Below are positions 37,491 through 46,623 of a stretch of DNA of 49,747 nucleotides, one piece after another. The notes beneath the pieces are model-generated. The model saw only the letters and a program-made list of their open reading frames with translations. It was not told where the DNA came from and did no database searches. Made by a program: the position numbers and the translations under genes. Origin of the DNA: an uncultured Alphaproteobacteria bacterium (lineage in GTDB: Bacteria; Pseudomonadota; Alphaproteobacteria; HIMB59; GCA-002718135); assembly GCA_902567135.1 (NCBI GenBank), contig CACFLO010000001.1, positions 1 through 49,747 on the forward strand. Reading direction: 5' to 3'. How positions within the stretch are numbered: position 1 is the first letter of the stretch; each line of letters opens with the position of its first letter.

Positions 37491-37710
37491 CCAACTTAAA
37501 AGGTCTCGAGGAGAAATTTCTTTTTTTTTCATGCTTTCTTGTTCTTCCAGTAACTCTTTCTCTCCATATTTTGAATGATTTAGACTTTAGATTTTTTCTC
37601 ATAATTTTTATTACTTCAGATTCGCTTAAACCATGAATTCTTTTAATTTCTTCAAATGAAACTTTATCACTCCAAGCAAGTTTGATTATATTGTCTGTTG
37701 AACTAAGCAT
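37477..37710 (-). CDS. TIGR03643/DUF2805 family protein
   Basis: A 77-residue basic protein with ESEVIKIMRKNLKSKSFKIW followed by RERVTGRTRKHEKK, the family signature. The first half, IKLAWSDKVSFEEIKRIHGLSES, looks like a helix-turn-helix. Function is unknown to me; nucleic-acid binding is plausible. It overlaps the downstream TPR-protein gene by 14 bases, and is divergent from the GST gene. Confidence 0.88.
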   Translation of the reverse strand: MLSSTDNIIKLAWSDKVSFEEIKRIHGLSESEVIKIMRKNLKSKSFKIWRERVTGRTRKHEKKRNFSSRPFKLDDYV

Positions 37711-37747
37711 ATTTTATATATAGTTTGAATTTAACTAATTTCTAAAA

Positions 37748-38371
37748 ATGATTGATTTATATTCTTCAGCAACTCCCAATGGTCGAAAAATCAGCATTAT
37801 GCTTGAAGAATTAGGAGTCCAATATAATGCGATACATATAGATTTAGAGAAAAAAGAGCAGTTTTCTGATTTTTTTTCTAAAATTTCTCCAAGTAATAAA
37901 ATTCCCGTTATTGTGGATAATGATAAAGGAAACACTGTCTTTGAATCTGGTGCTATTCTTCTTTATCTTGCTGAAAAATACGATAAATTTCTTAATAAAA
38001 ATTACTATTGGGAAATAGTTCAGTGGTTATTTTTTCAAATGTCTTACGTAGGACCAATGTTAGGTCAAGCACATCAATACCTTTTTTATAACCCTGGAAA
38101 AAGTAAATTTGCGGAAGAAAAATCTAAGGGCTACACCAAACATGTATATCAAATCTTAGATGAAAGATTATCAAGTAGAGAATATATCGTTGATGAATAC
38201 TCTGTTGCTGATATTTCTATTTGGCCTTGGATAGCTAGATTTGAGAGACATCAAATAAATCTTAATGAATATACGAATGTTCTTCGATGGTATTTAGAAA
38301 TATCAAATAGAACTGCCGTAATTAAAGGTTACAATGTTGTTGGGGATTATTATGAAATACCCACTGTCTAA
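37748..38371 (+). CDS. Glutathione S-transferase, YfcG/Ure2p-like
   Basis: A 207-residue protein with a thioredoxin-fold N-terminal domain (MIDLYSSATPNGRKISIMLEELG, then NKIPVIVDND and FESGAILLYLAEKY) and an all-helical C-terminal domain with VADISIWPW. The TPNGRK start resembles the YfcG subgroup, in which Asn rather than Tyr or Ser contacts glutathione and which shows disulfide reductase activity. Role is likely redox or detoxification. The stop overlaps the convergent lysE-type gene by 4 bases (CTAA). Confidence 0.92.
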   Translation: MIDLYSSATPNGRKISIMLEELGVQYNAIHIDLEKKEQFSDFFSKISPSNKIPVIVDNDKGNTVFESGAILLYLAEKYDKFLNKNYYWEIVQWLFFQMSYVGPMLGQAHQYLFYNPGKSKFAEEKSKGYTKHVYQILDERLSSREYIVDEYSVADISIWPWIARFERHQINLNEYTNVLRWYLEISNRTAVIKGYNVVGDYYEIPTV

Positions 38372-38976
38372 GGATTGTAAAAAAAAACTGAAACAGCTGT
38401 ACCAATGAGCATTATCGCCAATAAAAGTTCAATAGTTTTTTTTAACTTCTCATTACCTAAATATTGACGAATAATACTCCCCCCATAAGCCCAAATACTG
38501 ATTGAAGGAATGTTCACTATGGTCGACATGACTACCATAAATAAAGTCCCAACTAAAATATTTTCATTTTTAGGGTAATACAACGTAACAGCAGTTGAAC
38601 AAATTACCCAAGCTTTTGGGTTTACAAATTGAAAAAGTATTGCTTCATAATAATTCAAGGGTCTTGATCTATCCTCTGATTTCGAGATATTTAATGAGCC
38701 AAACATTTTGTAAGCAAGATACAAAATGTATGCAGAACCAACATATTTCAACACATCAAAAAGAATTGGATATTTAATAAATAACGAACCTAATCCAAGA
38801 CATACTAGTGCCAATTGTAATCCGTGACCAGTAGGAATACCGAGTACATTTGGAATTGATCTAATGAACCCAAATTTTATTCCTGATGCTGTTAAAATAC
38901 TATTGTTTGGGCCAGGAGTAGCATACATTATAAAATTATATACCGCTAAAGCTAAAATTAACTCCCATGATATCAC
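38368..38976 (-). CDS. LysE/RhtB family amino-acid exporter
   Basis: A 202-residue, six-helix membrane protein with the family signature TPGPNNSILTASGIKFG near the N-terminus and FQFVNPKAWV in the middle. The family exports lysine, arginine, homoserine, threonine and similar compounds. The presence of a saccharopine-type lysine module elsewhere is suggestive but does not fix the substrate. Uses a TAG stop overlapping the gst stop. Confidence 0.92.
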   Translation of the reverse strand: MISWELILALAVYNFIMYATPGPNNSILTASGIKFGFIRSIPNVLGIPTGHGLQLALVCLGLGSLFIKYPILFDVLKYVGSAYILYLAYKMFGSLNISKSEDRSRPLNYYEAILFQFVNPKAWVICSTAVTLYYPKNENILVGTLFMVVMSTIVNIPSISIWAYGGSIIRQYLGNEKLKKTIELLLAIMLIGTAVSVFFYNP

Positions 38977-38980
38977 TTAA

Positions 38981-39466
38981 TTAATCTCTAAAATTTATAA
39001 ATTGTATTGGAATTCCAGTTTGCAAATCTTCAATTAACTTCATTGCAGCCTGCAGATCATCTCTTTTTTTTCCATCAATGCGAAGCTCATTACCGTTAAT
39101 TTTTGCTTGAATTTTCATTTTCGAATTTTTAATTTCTGATGTTATTTTTTTTGCAATATCTTGCTCTATTCCCTCTACTAATGATATTGTCTGTCTAATT
39201 CTATCACCTCCAGCTTTTTCCTTATCTTTTTTTCCTAAAGCCAAAGGATCTAATTTTCTTCTAACAAAATGTGAGATCATAATATCGTCAACTTGTGACA
39301 GCTTTAAATCATCATCTGTGACTATAGTGATAATCTTTTCTTTTCTCTCTACTGAAGTATTTGATCCTTTAAAATCATACCTATTTGTTATTTCCCTTAA
39401 AGCATTTGCAATGGCATTATCAATTTCTTGAAAATCAACTCTACTTACAACATCAAAACTAGGCAT
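38981..39466 (-). CDS. YajQ family nucleotide-binding protein
   Basis: A 161-residue protein starting MPSFDVVSRVDFQEIDNA, with NRYDFKGSN and LDPLALGKK, all characteristic of YajQ. Family members bind nucleotides, including cyclic di-GMP in Xanthomonas. No other cyclic di-GMP genes are seen here, so the ligand is uncertain. Four bases separate it from lysE; it is in the same direction as rmuC. Confidence 0.95.
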   Translation of the reverse strand: MPSFDVVSRVDFQEIDNAIANALREITNRYDFKGSNTSVERKEKIITIVTDDDLKLSQVDDIMISHFVRRKLDPLALGKKDKEKAGGDRIRQTISLVEGIEQDIAKKITSEIKNSKMKIQAKINGNELRIDGKKRDDLQAAMKLIEDLQTGIPIQFINFRD

Positions 39467-39472
39467 ATATTA

Positions 39473-40438
39473 TTAGTCTATTGCATTCTCAGAATCTTCT
39501 GGCAACTGTTTTTTTGTATTTAATCTTCCAAGTTTTTTCATTTTATCAATTTTTTTTGTTAAACTACCTGGCCCATCTTGAAGTCGAGATTTTGCTTCAT
39601 CCATTTTTAAACTTGCTTTATCTAAAGACTGCTTCACAGTACTAAAAGACTCATAAACATTTACAGCCTTGTCGTATATTTCACTTGCTGTTGCAGCTAT
39701 ATCTTTAATAGTTTTAGATTGCTTATCTATACGCCACATATTTTCGACTGCTTTAAGTAAGAATGGCAAAGTAGAAGGACCAACAATTATAATTTTTTTT
39801 TGCCATGCCTTCTCAATAATATCTCCTGCTTCATTGTACAAAGTGAGTAATGCTGGCTCTATTGGAATAAACATCAACACTGAATCAATGGAATTAATTT
39901 GATAAAGAGATGCATAATCATCTTTTCCTAAATCTCTTACAAAATTTTTTACTGAGTCTATAAATTTTTTTAAGTAAGTTTTTTTTTCATTTTCATTGTT
40001 TGAATTAGAAAATTCATGCCATGAACTCAGAGAAACTTTTGAGTCGATAACTATATCTCTTTTTCCTGGCATATGAACAATGACATCAGGTTTTTGCAAA
40101 TTACCCTCTTCATCCCTAAAAGCTTTTTGTGTTTCATACTCATATCCCTCTCTTAGTCCAACGCCATCCAAGATATTTTTCAATACAAATTCACCCCATG
40201 AGCCTTGTTGCTGTGAACCACCTCTGACGAGAGTATTTTCTAATCGGTCTTGGGCTAAATTAAAATTCTGCAAAGATAGTTGGATTGATTGCATATGTTG
40301 TTTTAAGGAAACAATGTCATTTTCTTCATTTAAATTTCTTTTATTTTTTTTGAAAAATAAAAAGTAAAGAGTAATTAAGACACCAACACCACAAAAAAAA
40401 CCAACAAGAAAAAATAATAATAATAAAGTAGTGTTCAT
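39473..40438 (-). CDS. rmuC: RmuC family protein
   Basis: A 321-residue protein with an N-terminal membrane helix, a short coiled coil and the RmuC nuclease-like domain: GSQQQGSWGEFVLKNIL, KPDVIVHMPGKRDIVIDSKVSL and VGPSTLPFLLKAV. The PDVIV...IDSK pattern resembles a PD-(D/E)xK core. RmuC limits recombination between inverted repeats in E. coli. It is shorter than E. coli RmuC (about 475 residues), as is usual in streamlined genomes. Confidence 0.93.
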   Translation of the reverse strand: MNTTLLLLFFLVGFFCGVGVLITLYFLFFKKNKRNLNEENDIVSLKQHMQSIQLSLQNFNLAQDRLENTLVRGGSQQQGSWGEFVLKNILDGVGLREGYEYETQKAFRDEEGNLQKPDVIVHMPGKRDIVIDSKVSLSSWHEFSNSNNENEKKTYLKKFIDSVKNFVRDLGKDDYASLYQINSIDSVLMFIPIEPALLTLYNEAGDIIEKAWQKKIIIVGPSTLPFLLKAVENMWRIDKQSKTIKDIAATASEIYDKAVNVYESFSTVKQSLDKASLKMDEAKSRLQDGPGSLTKKIDKMKKLGRLNTKKQLPEDSENAID

Positions 40439-40873
40439 TTAAAAAAAATTAATTACCCAACTTAACGAGATATATAATAACAAATATCTACCTACTTTCC
40501 CAATACTTACCAAAATAATAAAAGGTAATAAAGAATAGCGTAATGTACCAGCAACAAAAGTAATTGGATCACCAATAAAGGGAACCCACGACAATAAGAG
40601 GGACCATTTTCCATACTTTTTAAACATATTATCACCTCTATCAATCATATTGTTATTTAATGGAAACCAGGGTTTTTTTATAAAATAGTTTACGTAATAT
40701 CCACAAACCCAATTAAAAACAGAACCTAATACATTTCCTAAAGAAGCTGCAATAATCAATAATAAATCATTATATTTATCCATTGATAATAAAGTAACAA
40801 AGTACGCTTCAGAGCCAAAAGGTACAATGGTAGCAACCATAAAAGCTACAGTAAATAATGAAATATAAATCAT
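40439..40873 (-). CDS. YqaA family (VTT/DedA-like) membrane protein
   Basis: A 144-residue, four-helix membrane protein with FGSEAYFVTLLS, the glycine-rich SLGNVLGSVFNWVCGYY and the segment WVPFIGDPITFVAG, typical of YqaA proteins of the VTT superfamily. Relatives have lipid scramblase- or transport-like roles. It abuts rmuC without spacing. Confidence 0.9.
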   Translation of the reverse strand: MIYISLFTVAFMVATIVPFGSEAYFVTLLSMDKYNDLLLIIAASLGNVLGSVFNWVCGYYVNYFIKKPWFPLNNNMIDRGDNMFKKYGKWSLLLSWVPFIGDPITFVAGTLRYSLLPFIILVSIGKVGRYLLLYISLSWVINFF

Positions 40874-40891
40874 TTAAATTTAAATTATCTT

Positions 40892-42595
40892 TTAAACTAA
40901 TGACTCTATTTTTGGCATTAATCTTATTAATTCCTTTGTATAGCTGTGTGTTGGTTCATTGAATAATTTTTCAGTATCATTTGTTTCACAAACTAGACCA
41001 TTTTTAAGAACAACGATTCTATTACACATTTGTCTGATAACTGGAAGATCATGACTAATAAAAAGCATTGTAAGATGTAGTTCATCTTGTATATCTTTTA
41101 ATAAATTTAATATTTGTGCCTGAATACTTACATCGAGAGCAGAGGTTGGCTCATCGCACACTAATAGTCGTGGTCTAGTTGCTAAAGCTCTAGCAATAGA
41201 GATTCTTTGTCGTTGACCACCAGAGAATTCATGAGGATATCGATCCAGAGACTGCCTTGTCATACCTACTATATCAATTAAATCGAAAATATTTTGATTT
41301 AAATCTTGTTTAGAAATATTTTTTTGAAAAAATTTTATAGGTTCAGCAATAATATCTTTTACTTTAAATCGTGGGTTTAATGATGAATAGGGATCCTGGA
41401 ATATCATTTGTATTTGCCCTCTACTTTTATGGATTTGATATTTCTTTCTTTTGTCGTAGAGAGAGAGATTATTATACTCTATTTCCCCAACAGTTGGTCT
41501 AACAAGTCCAGTTATAATCTTTGCTATTGTCGATTTCCCAGAACCTGACTCCCCAACTAAACCTAGAGTTTCACCTTCAAATAATTCAAACGAGACGTCA
41601 TTAACTGCTTTTACTGCTATTTCATCATTTATTTTTTTAGAGGAAGATAAAGAACTATCATCAAAAATTTTTGTAATCTTAGATACTTTTAATAGCTTTT
41701 GATTGCTATTTTCTCTAATCCCCCATGTTTTAATTATATTTTTGGTTAAGTTTGCTGAACTTGAAGTAATTTCTTTCCCTTCAGGACTAATTAATTTGAA
41801 CCTATCAATTTTTTTATTGGTCGGTGGCACTGAAATAACAAGACTTCTAGCTTCAGTTGATTTGGGGTTAGTTAGTAAGTCCTTAGTATTTCCTTGTTCA
41901 ACAATAAGGCCATGACGCATTACTATTACTTTGTTCGTTGTTTCTGCAATAACACCCATATCATGGGTTATTATAATTACTCCTAAATTTCTTTTTTTTG
42001 TCAATTCTTTTAGTAATTCTAAAATCTGAAATTGAATACTGACATCTAAAGCTGTTGTAGGCTCATCAGCTATAATAAGATCAGGTTCACAACTAATTGC
42101 AAGTGCAATTACAACACGTTGGCGCATTCCTCCACTAAATTGATGAGGGTAGTCTTCAATTCTTTTTTCTGCATTATCAATTCCAACTTCCTTTAGTAAG
42201 TTTATTGATTTTTTAAGAGCATCCTCATATGATAAATTTAAATGCGTTTTAATTGTCTCAATGAGTTGATCCTTAATTTTAAAAAGAGGATTTAATGATG
42301 TTTGTGGATCTTGAAAAACAAAACCAATTTTTTTACCTCTAATCTTTTGGATAATCTCTTCTTTATTTTGTAATTCATTTCCATCAATTTTTATCAAACC
42401 ACTTGTAATCTCACCGGGAGGATCAATTAAATTAATTATAGCGTTTGCAATTGTAGATTTTCCTGAACCTGACTCCCCTACAATACCAAGTATTTCGCCT
42501 CTTTCTAAAACAAAATTAACATCTCTACTTGCGACAATAGTCTCTTTTCTTGTCTGATAGCTAATATTTAAATCTTTAATTTCTAATAAACTCAT
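40892..42595 (-). CDS. Peptide-type ABC transporter ATPase, DppD-DppF fusion
   Basis: About 567 residues with two complete ABC domains. Each half has Walker [10 protein letters not shown], a signature motif (FSGGMRQR in the first, FSGGQRQR in the second), and Walker B ([24 protein letters not shown]). The oligopeptide C-terminal extension is seen after each. It provides the energy for the importer whose permeases and binding protein lie directly upstream. The ATG at 42595 overlaps the permease stop by 4 bases; the frame to 42634 adds unrelated residues. Confidence 0.95.
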   Translation of the reverse strand: MSLLEIKDLNISYQTRKETIVASRDVNFVLERGEILGIVGESGSGKSTIANAIINLIDPPGEITSGLIKIDGNELQNKEEIIQKIRGKKIGFVFQDPQTSLNPLFKIKDQLIETIKTHLNLSYEDALKKSINLLKEVGIDNAEKRIEDYPHQFSGGMRQRVVIALAISCEPDLIIADEPTTALDVSIQFQILELLKELTKKRNLGVIIITHDMGVIAETTNKVIVMRHGLIVEQGNTKDLLTNPKSTEARSLVISVPPTNKKIDRFKLISPEGKEITSSSANLTKNIIKTWGIRENSNQKLLKVSKITKIFDDSSLSSSKKINDEIAVKAVNDVSFELFEGETLGLVGESGSGKSTIAKIITGLVRPTVGEIEYNNLSLYDKRKKYQIHKSRGQIQMIFQDPYSSLNPRFKVKDIIAEPIKFFQKNISKQDLNQNIFDLIDIVGMTRQSLDRYPHEFSGGQRQRISIARALATRPRLLVCDEPTSALDVSIQAQILNLLKDIQDELHLTMLFISHDLPVIRQMCNRIVVLKNGLVCETNDTEKLFNEPTHSYTKELIRLMPKIESLV

Positions 42596-43515
42596 CTTTT
42601 TTTCAATTTTGGATTTAAGGCATCTCTCATCCAATCACCTAACAGATTGATTGATAGTGCTAATATTACAAGAAAAATTGCTGGGAAAAAAGTGATCCAC
42701 CACTCTCCAGAAAATAAAAAATTATTTCCAAATCTGATTAGTGTACCAAGTGATGGTGTTGTGGGTGGAACGCCTACACCTAAAAAACTAAGTGTTGACT
42801 CTGTAATAATAGCAAGAGCAAGACCAATCGTAGCGATAACTAGAATTGGTCTAAGAATATTTGGTAAAATATGTTTAAACATAATGAGCACGTTTGATAA
42901 TCCTATTATTCTTGATGCAGATACATATTCTTTATTTTTTTCAACAAGGGTAGAAGCTCTTGTCACCCTAGCAAACTGTGGCCACTCAGATATGCCAATT
43001 GCAAAAATTAAAACATAAATTGCCATTTCATCATGCATTGATCTTGAGATAACAGCTCTTGCTATCCCATCAACTAATAATGCCATTAATATTGTAGGAA
43101 TAGTTAACTGCACATCTGTTATACGCATCACAATTATTTCATATCTTCCCCCTATGTAACCAGCTGTTACACCCAAAAAAACTCCTAAAAGCATGGCAAA
43201 AATTATGGATGCAAAACCAACTATAAGAGAAATTCTTGAGCCATAAATCATAGTAGAAAACATATCTCTACCCTGCTGATCAGTTCCAAGAAAAAAACTT
43301 GAACTCCCTCCATCAGACCAAATTGGGGGCGTAAAAGCATCCATTAAAGAAACACTTGCAGGATCAAAGGGATTATAAGGTGCTACTAAACCAGCAAAAA
43401 AAGAACATAAAAAAATTATAAAAAAAACAGTTGATGAAATAATAGCAATTTTTGAATTAAAAAAACTATACCCAATATCAGTATCATACATTCTATTAAA
43501 AGTTTTTTTAATCAT
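42592..43515 (-). CDS. Peptide-type ABC transporter permease (DppC-like)
   Basis: A 307-residue inner-membrane permease with six or so helices and the EAA motif region (ASRIIGLSNVLIMFKHILPNI). The N-terminal helix plus FLGTDQQGRDMFSTMIYGSR is typical of DppC/OppC. It pairs with the DppB-like protein encoded just upstream (2-base gap). Confidence 0.95.
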   Translation of the reverse strand: MIKKTFNRMYDTDIGYSFFNSKIAIISSTVFFIIFLCSFFAGLVAPYNPFDPASVSLMDAFTPPIWSDGGSSSFFLGTDQQGRDMFSTMIYGSRISLIVGFASIIFAMLLGVFLGVTAGYIGGRYEIIVMRITDVQLTIPTILMALLVDGIARAVISRSMHDEMAIYVLIFAIGISEWPQFARVTRASTLVEKNKEYVSASRIIGLSNVLIMFKHILPNILRPILVIATIGLALAIITESTLSFLGVGVPPTTPSLGTLIRFGNNFLFSGEWWITFFPAIFLVILALSINLLGDWMRDALNPKLKKR

Positions 43516-43517
43516 TC

Positions 43518-44495
43518 TTAACTACTCTCTTCCTTAAGTCTAATTCTTGGATCAATAAAATAATAAGTTATGTCGACTATAAAATTAATCATAACAAAAA
43601 TAAAAGCTACCATAATCATATATGCTGACATGATAGGTATATCGACAAAGTATACTGCGTTAATAAACAAAGACCCCATACCAGGCCATTGAAAAACAGT
43701 TTCTGTTATTATGGAAAAAGCAATTAAAGTTCCAATGTTAATTCCAGTAATTGTTATCACAGGAATTAAACCATTTTTAAGAGCGTGTTTATAATTAATA
43801 GTGTTGTTTTTAATTCCTCTTGCCCTTGCAAATTTAATATAATCGGTTTGTAATATTTCCATCATTTCAGCTCTTACAAGTCTAATTACGTAAGTCATTT
43901 GGAATAAACTTAAAGTAATTGATGGCAGAATAAGAGCCTTTAATCCAGATGTAGTTAGAAAACCAGTAGTCCAAAAACCTAGGTCGGTCACTTCTCCTCT
44001 TCCAAAAGATGGAAGAATACCTAAAATTACAGAAAATAAATATATTAGTAATATTCCAATAATAAATGTTGGCAGTGATACTCCCGCTAATGAGATAACA
44101 AGGATGACATTCGAGAGAAAACTATCCCTATGAATTCCAGTATATACTCCTAAAATTGTACCTATAATAATAGCAAGCATTGCTGAAACAAAAACTAATT
44201 CAAGAGTAGCTGGCAGCCTTTCTCCTATCAAATCTGAAACTTCTCTTTTCAATTGATAAGAAATACCAAAATTCCCCTGAACTATATTGCCAATAAATCT
44301 TGAAAATTGAACATAGACTGGATCATTTAAGCCTAATACTTCTCTTACCTCAGCTCTTCTTTCATCTGAAGCATCTTCACCAGTCATACTATTTACTGGG
44401 TCTCCAACAAAATTAAATAATGAAAATGAAACAAAAGCTACAACAAACATTACAAGAATAGATTGTAGGAGTCTTTTGAAAAAATAGCTGATCAT
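43518..44495 (-). CDS. Peptide-type ABC transporter permease (DppB-like)
   Basis: A 325-residue permease with an N-terminal helix (KRLLQSILVMFVVAFVSFSLF), the FGISYQLKREVSDLIGERLP segment and EAA loop ARARGIKNNTINYKHALKNG. It is the first permease after the binding protein, separated from it by a 52-base gap holding a strong hairpin. Confidence 0.95.
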   Translation of the reverse strand: MISYFFKRLLQSILVMFVVAFVSFSLFNFVGDPVNSMTGEDASDERRAEVREVLGLNDPVYVQFSRFIGNIVQGNFGISYQLKREVSDLIGERLPATLELVFVSAMLAIIIGTILGVYTGIHRDSFLSNVILVISLAGVSLPTFIIGILLIYLFSVILGILPSFGRGEVTDLGFWTTGFLTTSGLKALILPSITLSLFQMTYVIRLVRAEMMEILQTDYIKFARARGIKNNTINYKHALKNGLIPVITITGINIGTLIAFSIITETVFQWPGMGSLFINAVYFVDIPIMSAYMIMVAFIFVMINFIVDITYYFIDPRIRLKEESS

Positions 44496-44503
44496 TGTAT
44501 GAT

Positions 44504-44534
44504 TTTCTGGCCAGGATATATAACTGGCCAGAAA
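44504..44534 (-). promoter_or_regulatory. Perfect intercistronic hairpin between binding-protein and permease genes
   Basis: TTTCTGGCCAG (44504-44514) and CTGGCCAGAAA (44524-44534) form an 11-base-pair perfect stem with a 9-base loop. On the transcribed (minus) strand it follows the binding-protein stop and precedes dppB. It is not followed by a U-run, so it is not a classical intrinsic terminator; it more likely blocks 3' exonucleases or partially attenuates, giving more binding protein than permease. The structure is seen directly; the role is inferred. Confidence 0.75.
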
Positions 44535-44547
44535 TTAAAATTTAATA

Positions 44548-46122
44548 TTAGTTTACGTTTGCAAATCTAAATAATGGTTCGTTGTTCATTCTAATTGGAA
44601 CATCAACACTACTTTTAGATGCTTGGTTAACAACTTGGTGATGTAAAGGTAAGTATGTTACATCATCTTGAGTAATATCCCAAGCTTCTGCAATCATAGC
44701 ATTTCTTTTATCCAAGTCTGTTTCTACACCCATTGCTGCAACTAATTCATCAACTCTAGCATTACTGAAATTTACTTTATTCCAGCTACCAGCACTGTCA
44801 AACAAATACGAGTAAACATAATGACTGTCAAAAGTTGGAACACCCCAACCTAACATATACATATCACTAGTCATACCATTTGCATCACCTTCTTTAACTT
44901 CAGAGAAGTGTTGACTTTTAGTTTTAGCATCAAGATTTACCTTAACACCAATTTTAGCAAACATACTTATTGCCGCAACACAAATTGCTTCATCGTTAAT
45001 GTAGCGATCATTTGGACAATCTAGTGTTAGCTCAAATCCGTCAGGATAACCAGCTTCAGCTAAAAGTTTTTTAGAAAGTTCAGGATCATAAGGTAATCTT
45101 TGATCACGCTCTGCAGTATGACCATTAACACCAGGTGCAGTAATAATACCTGCAGGAACACTTTGTCCTCTCATAACCTTATCCTTAATAGCGTCCATAT
45201 CTAAAGCATGATACATTGCTAGACGAACCCTTTTATCTGCAAAAGGATTTTTTCCTTTTATGTTAGATGAGTTAAGCTCAGCTGAACCTTGGTCCATACC
45301 AAAAAATATTGTTCTATTTTGAGGTGTCATTTTTACAATATGTCCAGATGAAGATTTAATTCTTTCAATATCTTGAACTGGTACAACGTTTGTATAATCG
45401 ATCTCGCCAGATAATAACGCTGCAACTCTTGTTGCATCATTTTTAATTGGAAGTAATTCGATTTTTTCGATGTTATGCGTACTATGGTCACCCCACCAAC
45501 TTTTATTTCTTTTAAAATGTGTTCTTACATCTTGCTCTCTCAAAGTAATTTTAAAAGGTCCAGTACCATTTGCATTTGATGCACAATAAGAAGTCTCTCC
45601 AGCATCCCAATTATATGATACCTCACAACCATTAGCTTTTGCCCATGATTCAGACATTACAAATATCTGAGTTAACTGGTTTAAAAGAATTGGATTTGGT
45701 CCTTCAGTTTTTATTTCAAGAGTGTGATCATCAATTGCTGTTGCAGATTTAATACTTTTAATTAAATCTACCATATCAGAAGGAGCAGTTTTTGCTCTGT
45801 TGATACTAAAAGCAATATCACTAGCTGTTAGAGATGATCCGTCATGAAATTTAACACCTTTACGAATATTAAATACCCATGTGTCAGCACTAGTTGCATC
45901 CCATGATTCTGCAAGTTGAGGGAGTATTTCCATGTTTATACCTGGGGTTACTAAACCCTCGTATACTTGACGAGAGACCATATGAGTTGGTCCTTCATTT
46001 TGTGCATGTGGATCAAGAGTTAATGAGTCACCTGGCATTGACCACTTTATTGTAGCGGCATACGAAGTTGAAACAAAACCTGACATAACCAATACAAAAA
46101 TAATATTAATTAATTTTTTCAT
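44548..46122 (-). CDS. Extracellular solute-binding protein, family 5 (peptide/nickel type)
   Basis: A 524-residue secreted protein with a signal peptide (INIIFVLVMSGFVSTSYAA). The mature N-terminus, SLDPHAQNEGPTHMVSRQVYEGL, and NIRKGVKFHDGSSLTASDIAFS are the family 5 signature. It captures substrate for the DppB/DppC/fused-ATPase importer. Di- or oligopeptides are the likely ligand but this family also takes up opines, nickel complexes and glycosides. The gene has a strong Shine-Dalgarno and comes first in the operon. Confidence 0.95.
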   Translation of the reverse strand: MKKLINIIFVLVMSGFVSTSYAATIKWSMPGDSLTLDPHAQNEGPTHMVSRQVYEGLVTPGINMEILPQLAESWDATSADTWVFNIRKGVKFHDGSSLTASDIAFSINRAKTAPSDMVDLIKSIKSATAIDDHTLEIKTEGPNPILLNQLTQIFVMSESWAKANGCEVSYNWDAGETSYCASNANGTGPFKITLREQDVRTHFKRNKSWWGDHSTHNIEKIELLPIKNDATRVAALLSGEIDYTNVVPVQDIERIKSSSGHIVKMTPQNRTIFFGMDQGSAELNSSNIKGKNPFADKRVRLAMYHALDMDAIKDKVMRGQSVPAGIITAPGVNGHTAERDQRLPYDPELSKKLLAEAGYPDGFELTLDCPNDRYINDEAICVAAISMFAKIGVKVNLDAKTKSQHFSEVKEGDANGMTSDMYMLGWGVPTFDSHYVYSYLFDSAGSWNKVNFSNARVDELVAAMGVETDLDKRNAMIAEAWDITQDDVTYLPLHHQVVNQASKSSVDVPIRMNNEPLFRFANVN

Positions 46123-46130
46123 TTTTATTT

Positions 46131-46185
46131 CCTCCTAAGAAATTCAATATCCTAGCAATACAACTAAGAAATTTTAATTCAATAT
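46131..46185 (-). promoter_or_regulatory. Leader of the binding-protein gene: consensus Shine-Dalgarno and direct repeats
   Basis: The minus-strand AGGAGG (plus 46131-46136) lies 8 bases before the ATG and is one of the few consensus ribosome binding sites in the window, consistent with high expression. CTAAGAAATT occurs at 46135-46144 and again at 46164-46173, each followed by ATTCAATAT (46142-46150 and 46177-46185). The repeats could be protein-binding sites or a small tandem duplication. Confidence 0.55.
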
Positions 46186-46202
46186 TAATAATTCGATTAT
46201 AC

Positions 46203-46622
46203 TTAAAAGGGCTTAAAAACTACTAGAATAATGATAATGAGTAGAAAAATTGCTGGAATTTCATTCGTTAATCTAAAAAATTTTGACTTTATTTTATTAT
46301 TATCACTCGCAAAATCTTTTAACCATTTTCTGCAAAGAAAATGATATCCTGTTAGCAAAATGACAAAGAAAATTTTTAACAACAGCCATTTATCTAGGCC
46401 TAAATAATGAACCATAGAAAAACCAGTAAGCCATGTAAAAATCAATGCTGGCGTCATGATAATATTAAACAATTTTTTTTCCATTACTTTAAAAGTTTCT
46501 GAAGTTTCTTTTTTAATATTTTTATCAGAATGATATACAAAAATTCTTGGAAGATATAAAAGACCAGCCATCCACGCAATAACACTAAAGATATGGACAG
46601 TTTTTAATATATTAAAAATCAT
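46203..46622 (-). CDS. hemJ: Protoporphyrinogen oxidase HemJ
   Basis: A 139-residue four-helix membrane protein. The N-terminal KTVHIFSVIAWMAGLLYLPRIFVYH includes the conserved His of HemJ, and KLFNIIMTPALIFTWLTG follows. HemJ oxidises protoporphyrinogen IX to protoporphyrin IX and is the usual form in alphaproteobacteria, in place of HemG or HemY. It is last in the heme operon, one base after hemF. Confidence 0.94.
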   Translation of the reverse strand: MIFNILKTVHIFSVIAWMAGLLYLPRIFVYHSDKNIKKETSETFKVMEKKLFNIIMTPALIFTWLTGFSMVHYLGLDKWLLLKIFFVILLTGYHFLCRKWLKDFASDNNKIKSKFFRLTNEIPAIFLLIIIILVVFKPF

Positions 46623-46623
46623 A

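Noticed and set aside
42647-43018. 123-codon open frame opposite the DppC-like permease
   Set aside because: Antisense shadow of a conserved permease with no ribosome binding site or recognisable domain.
44504-44534. Rho-independent terminator after the binding-protein gene
   Set aside because: The stem is strong but the transcribed strand continues AAAATCATAC after it, without the required U-run.
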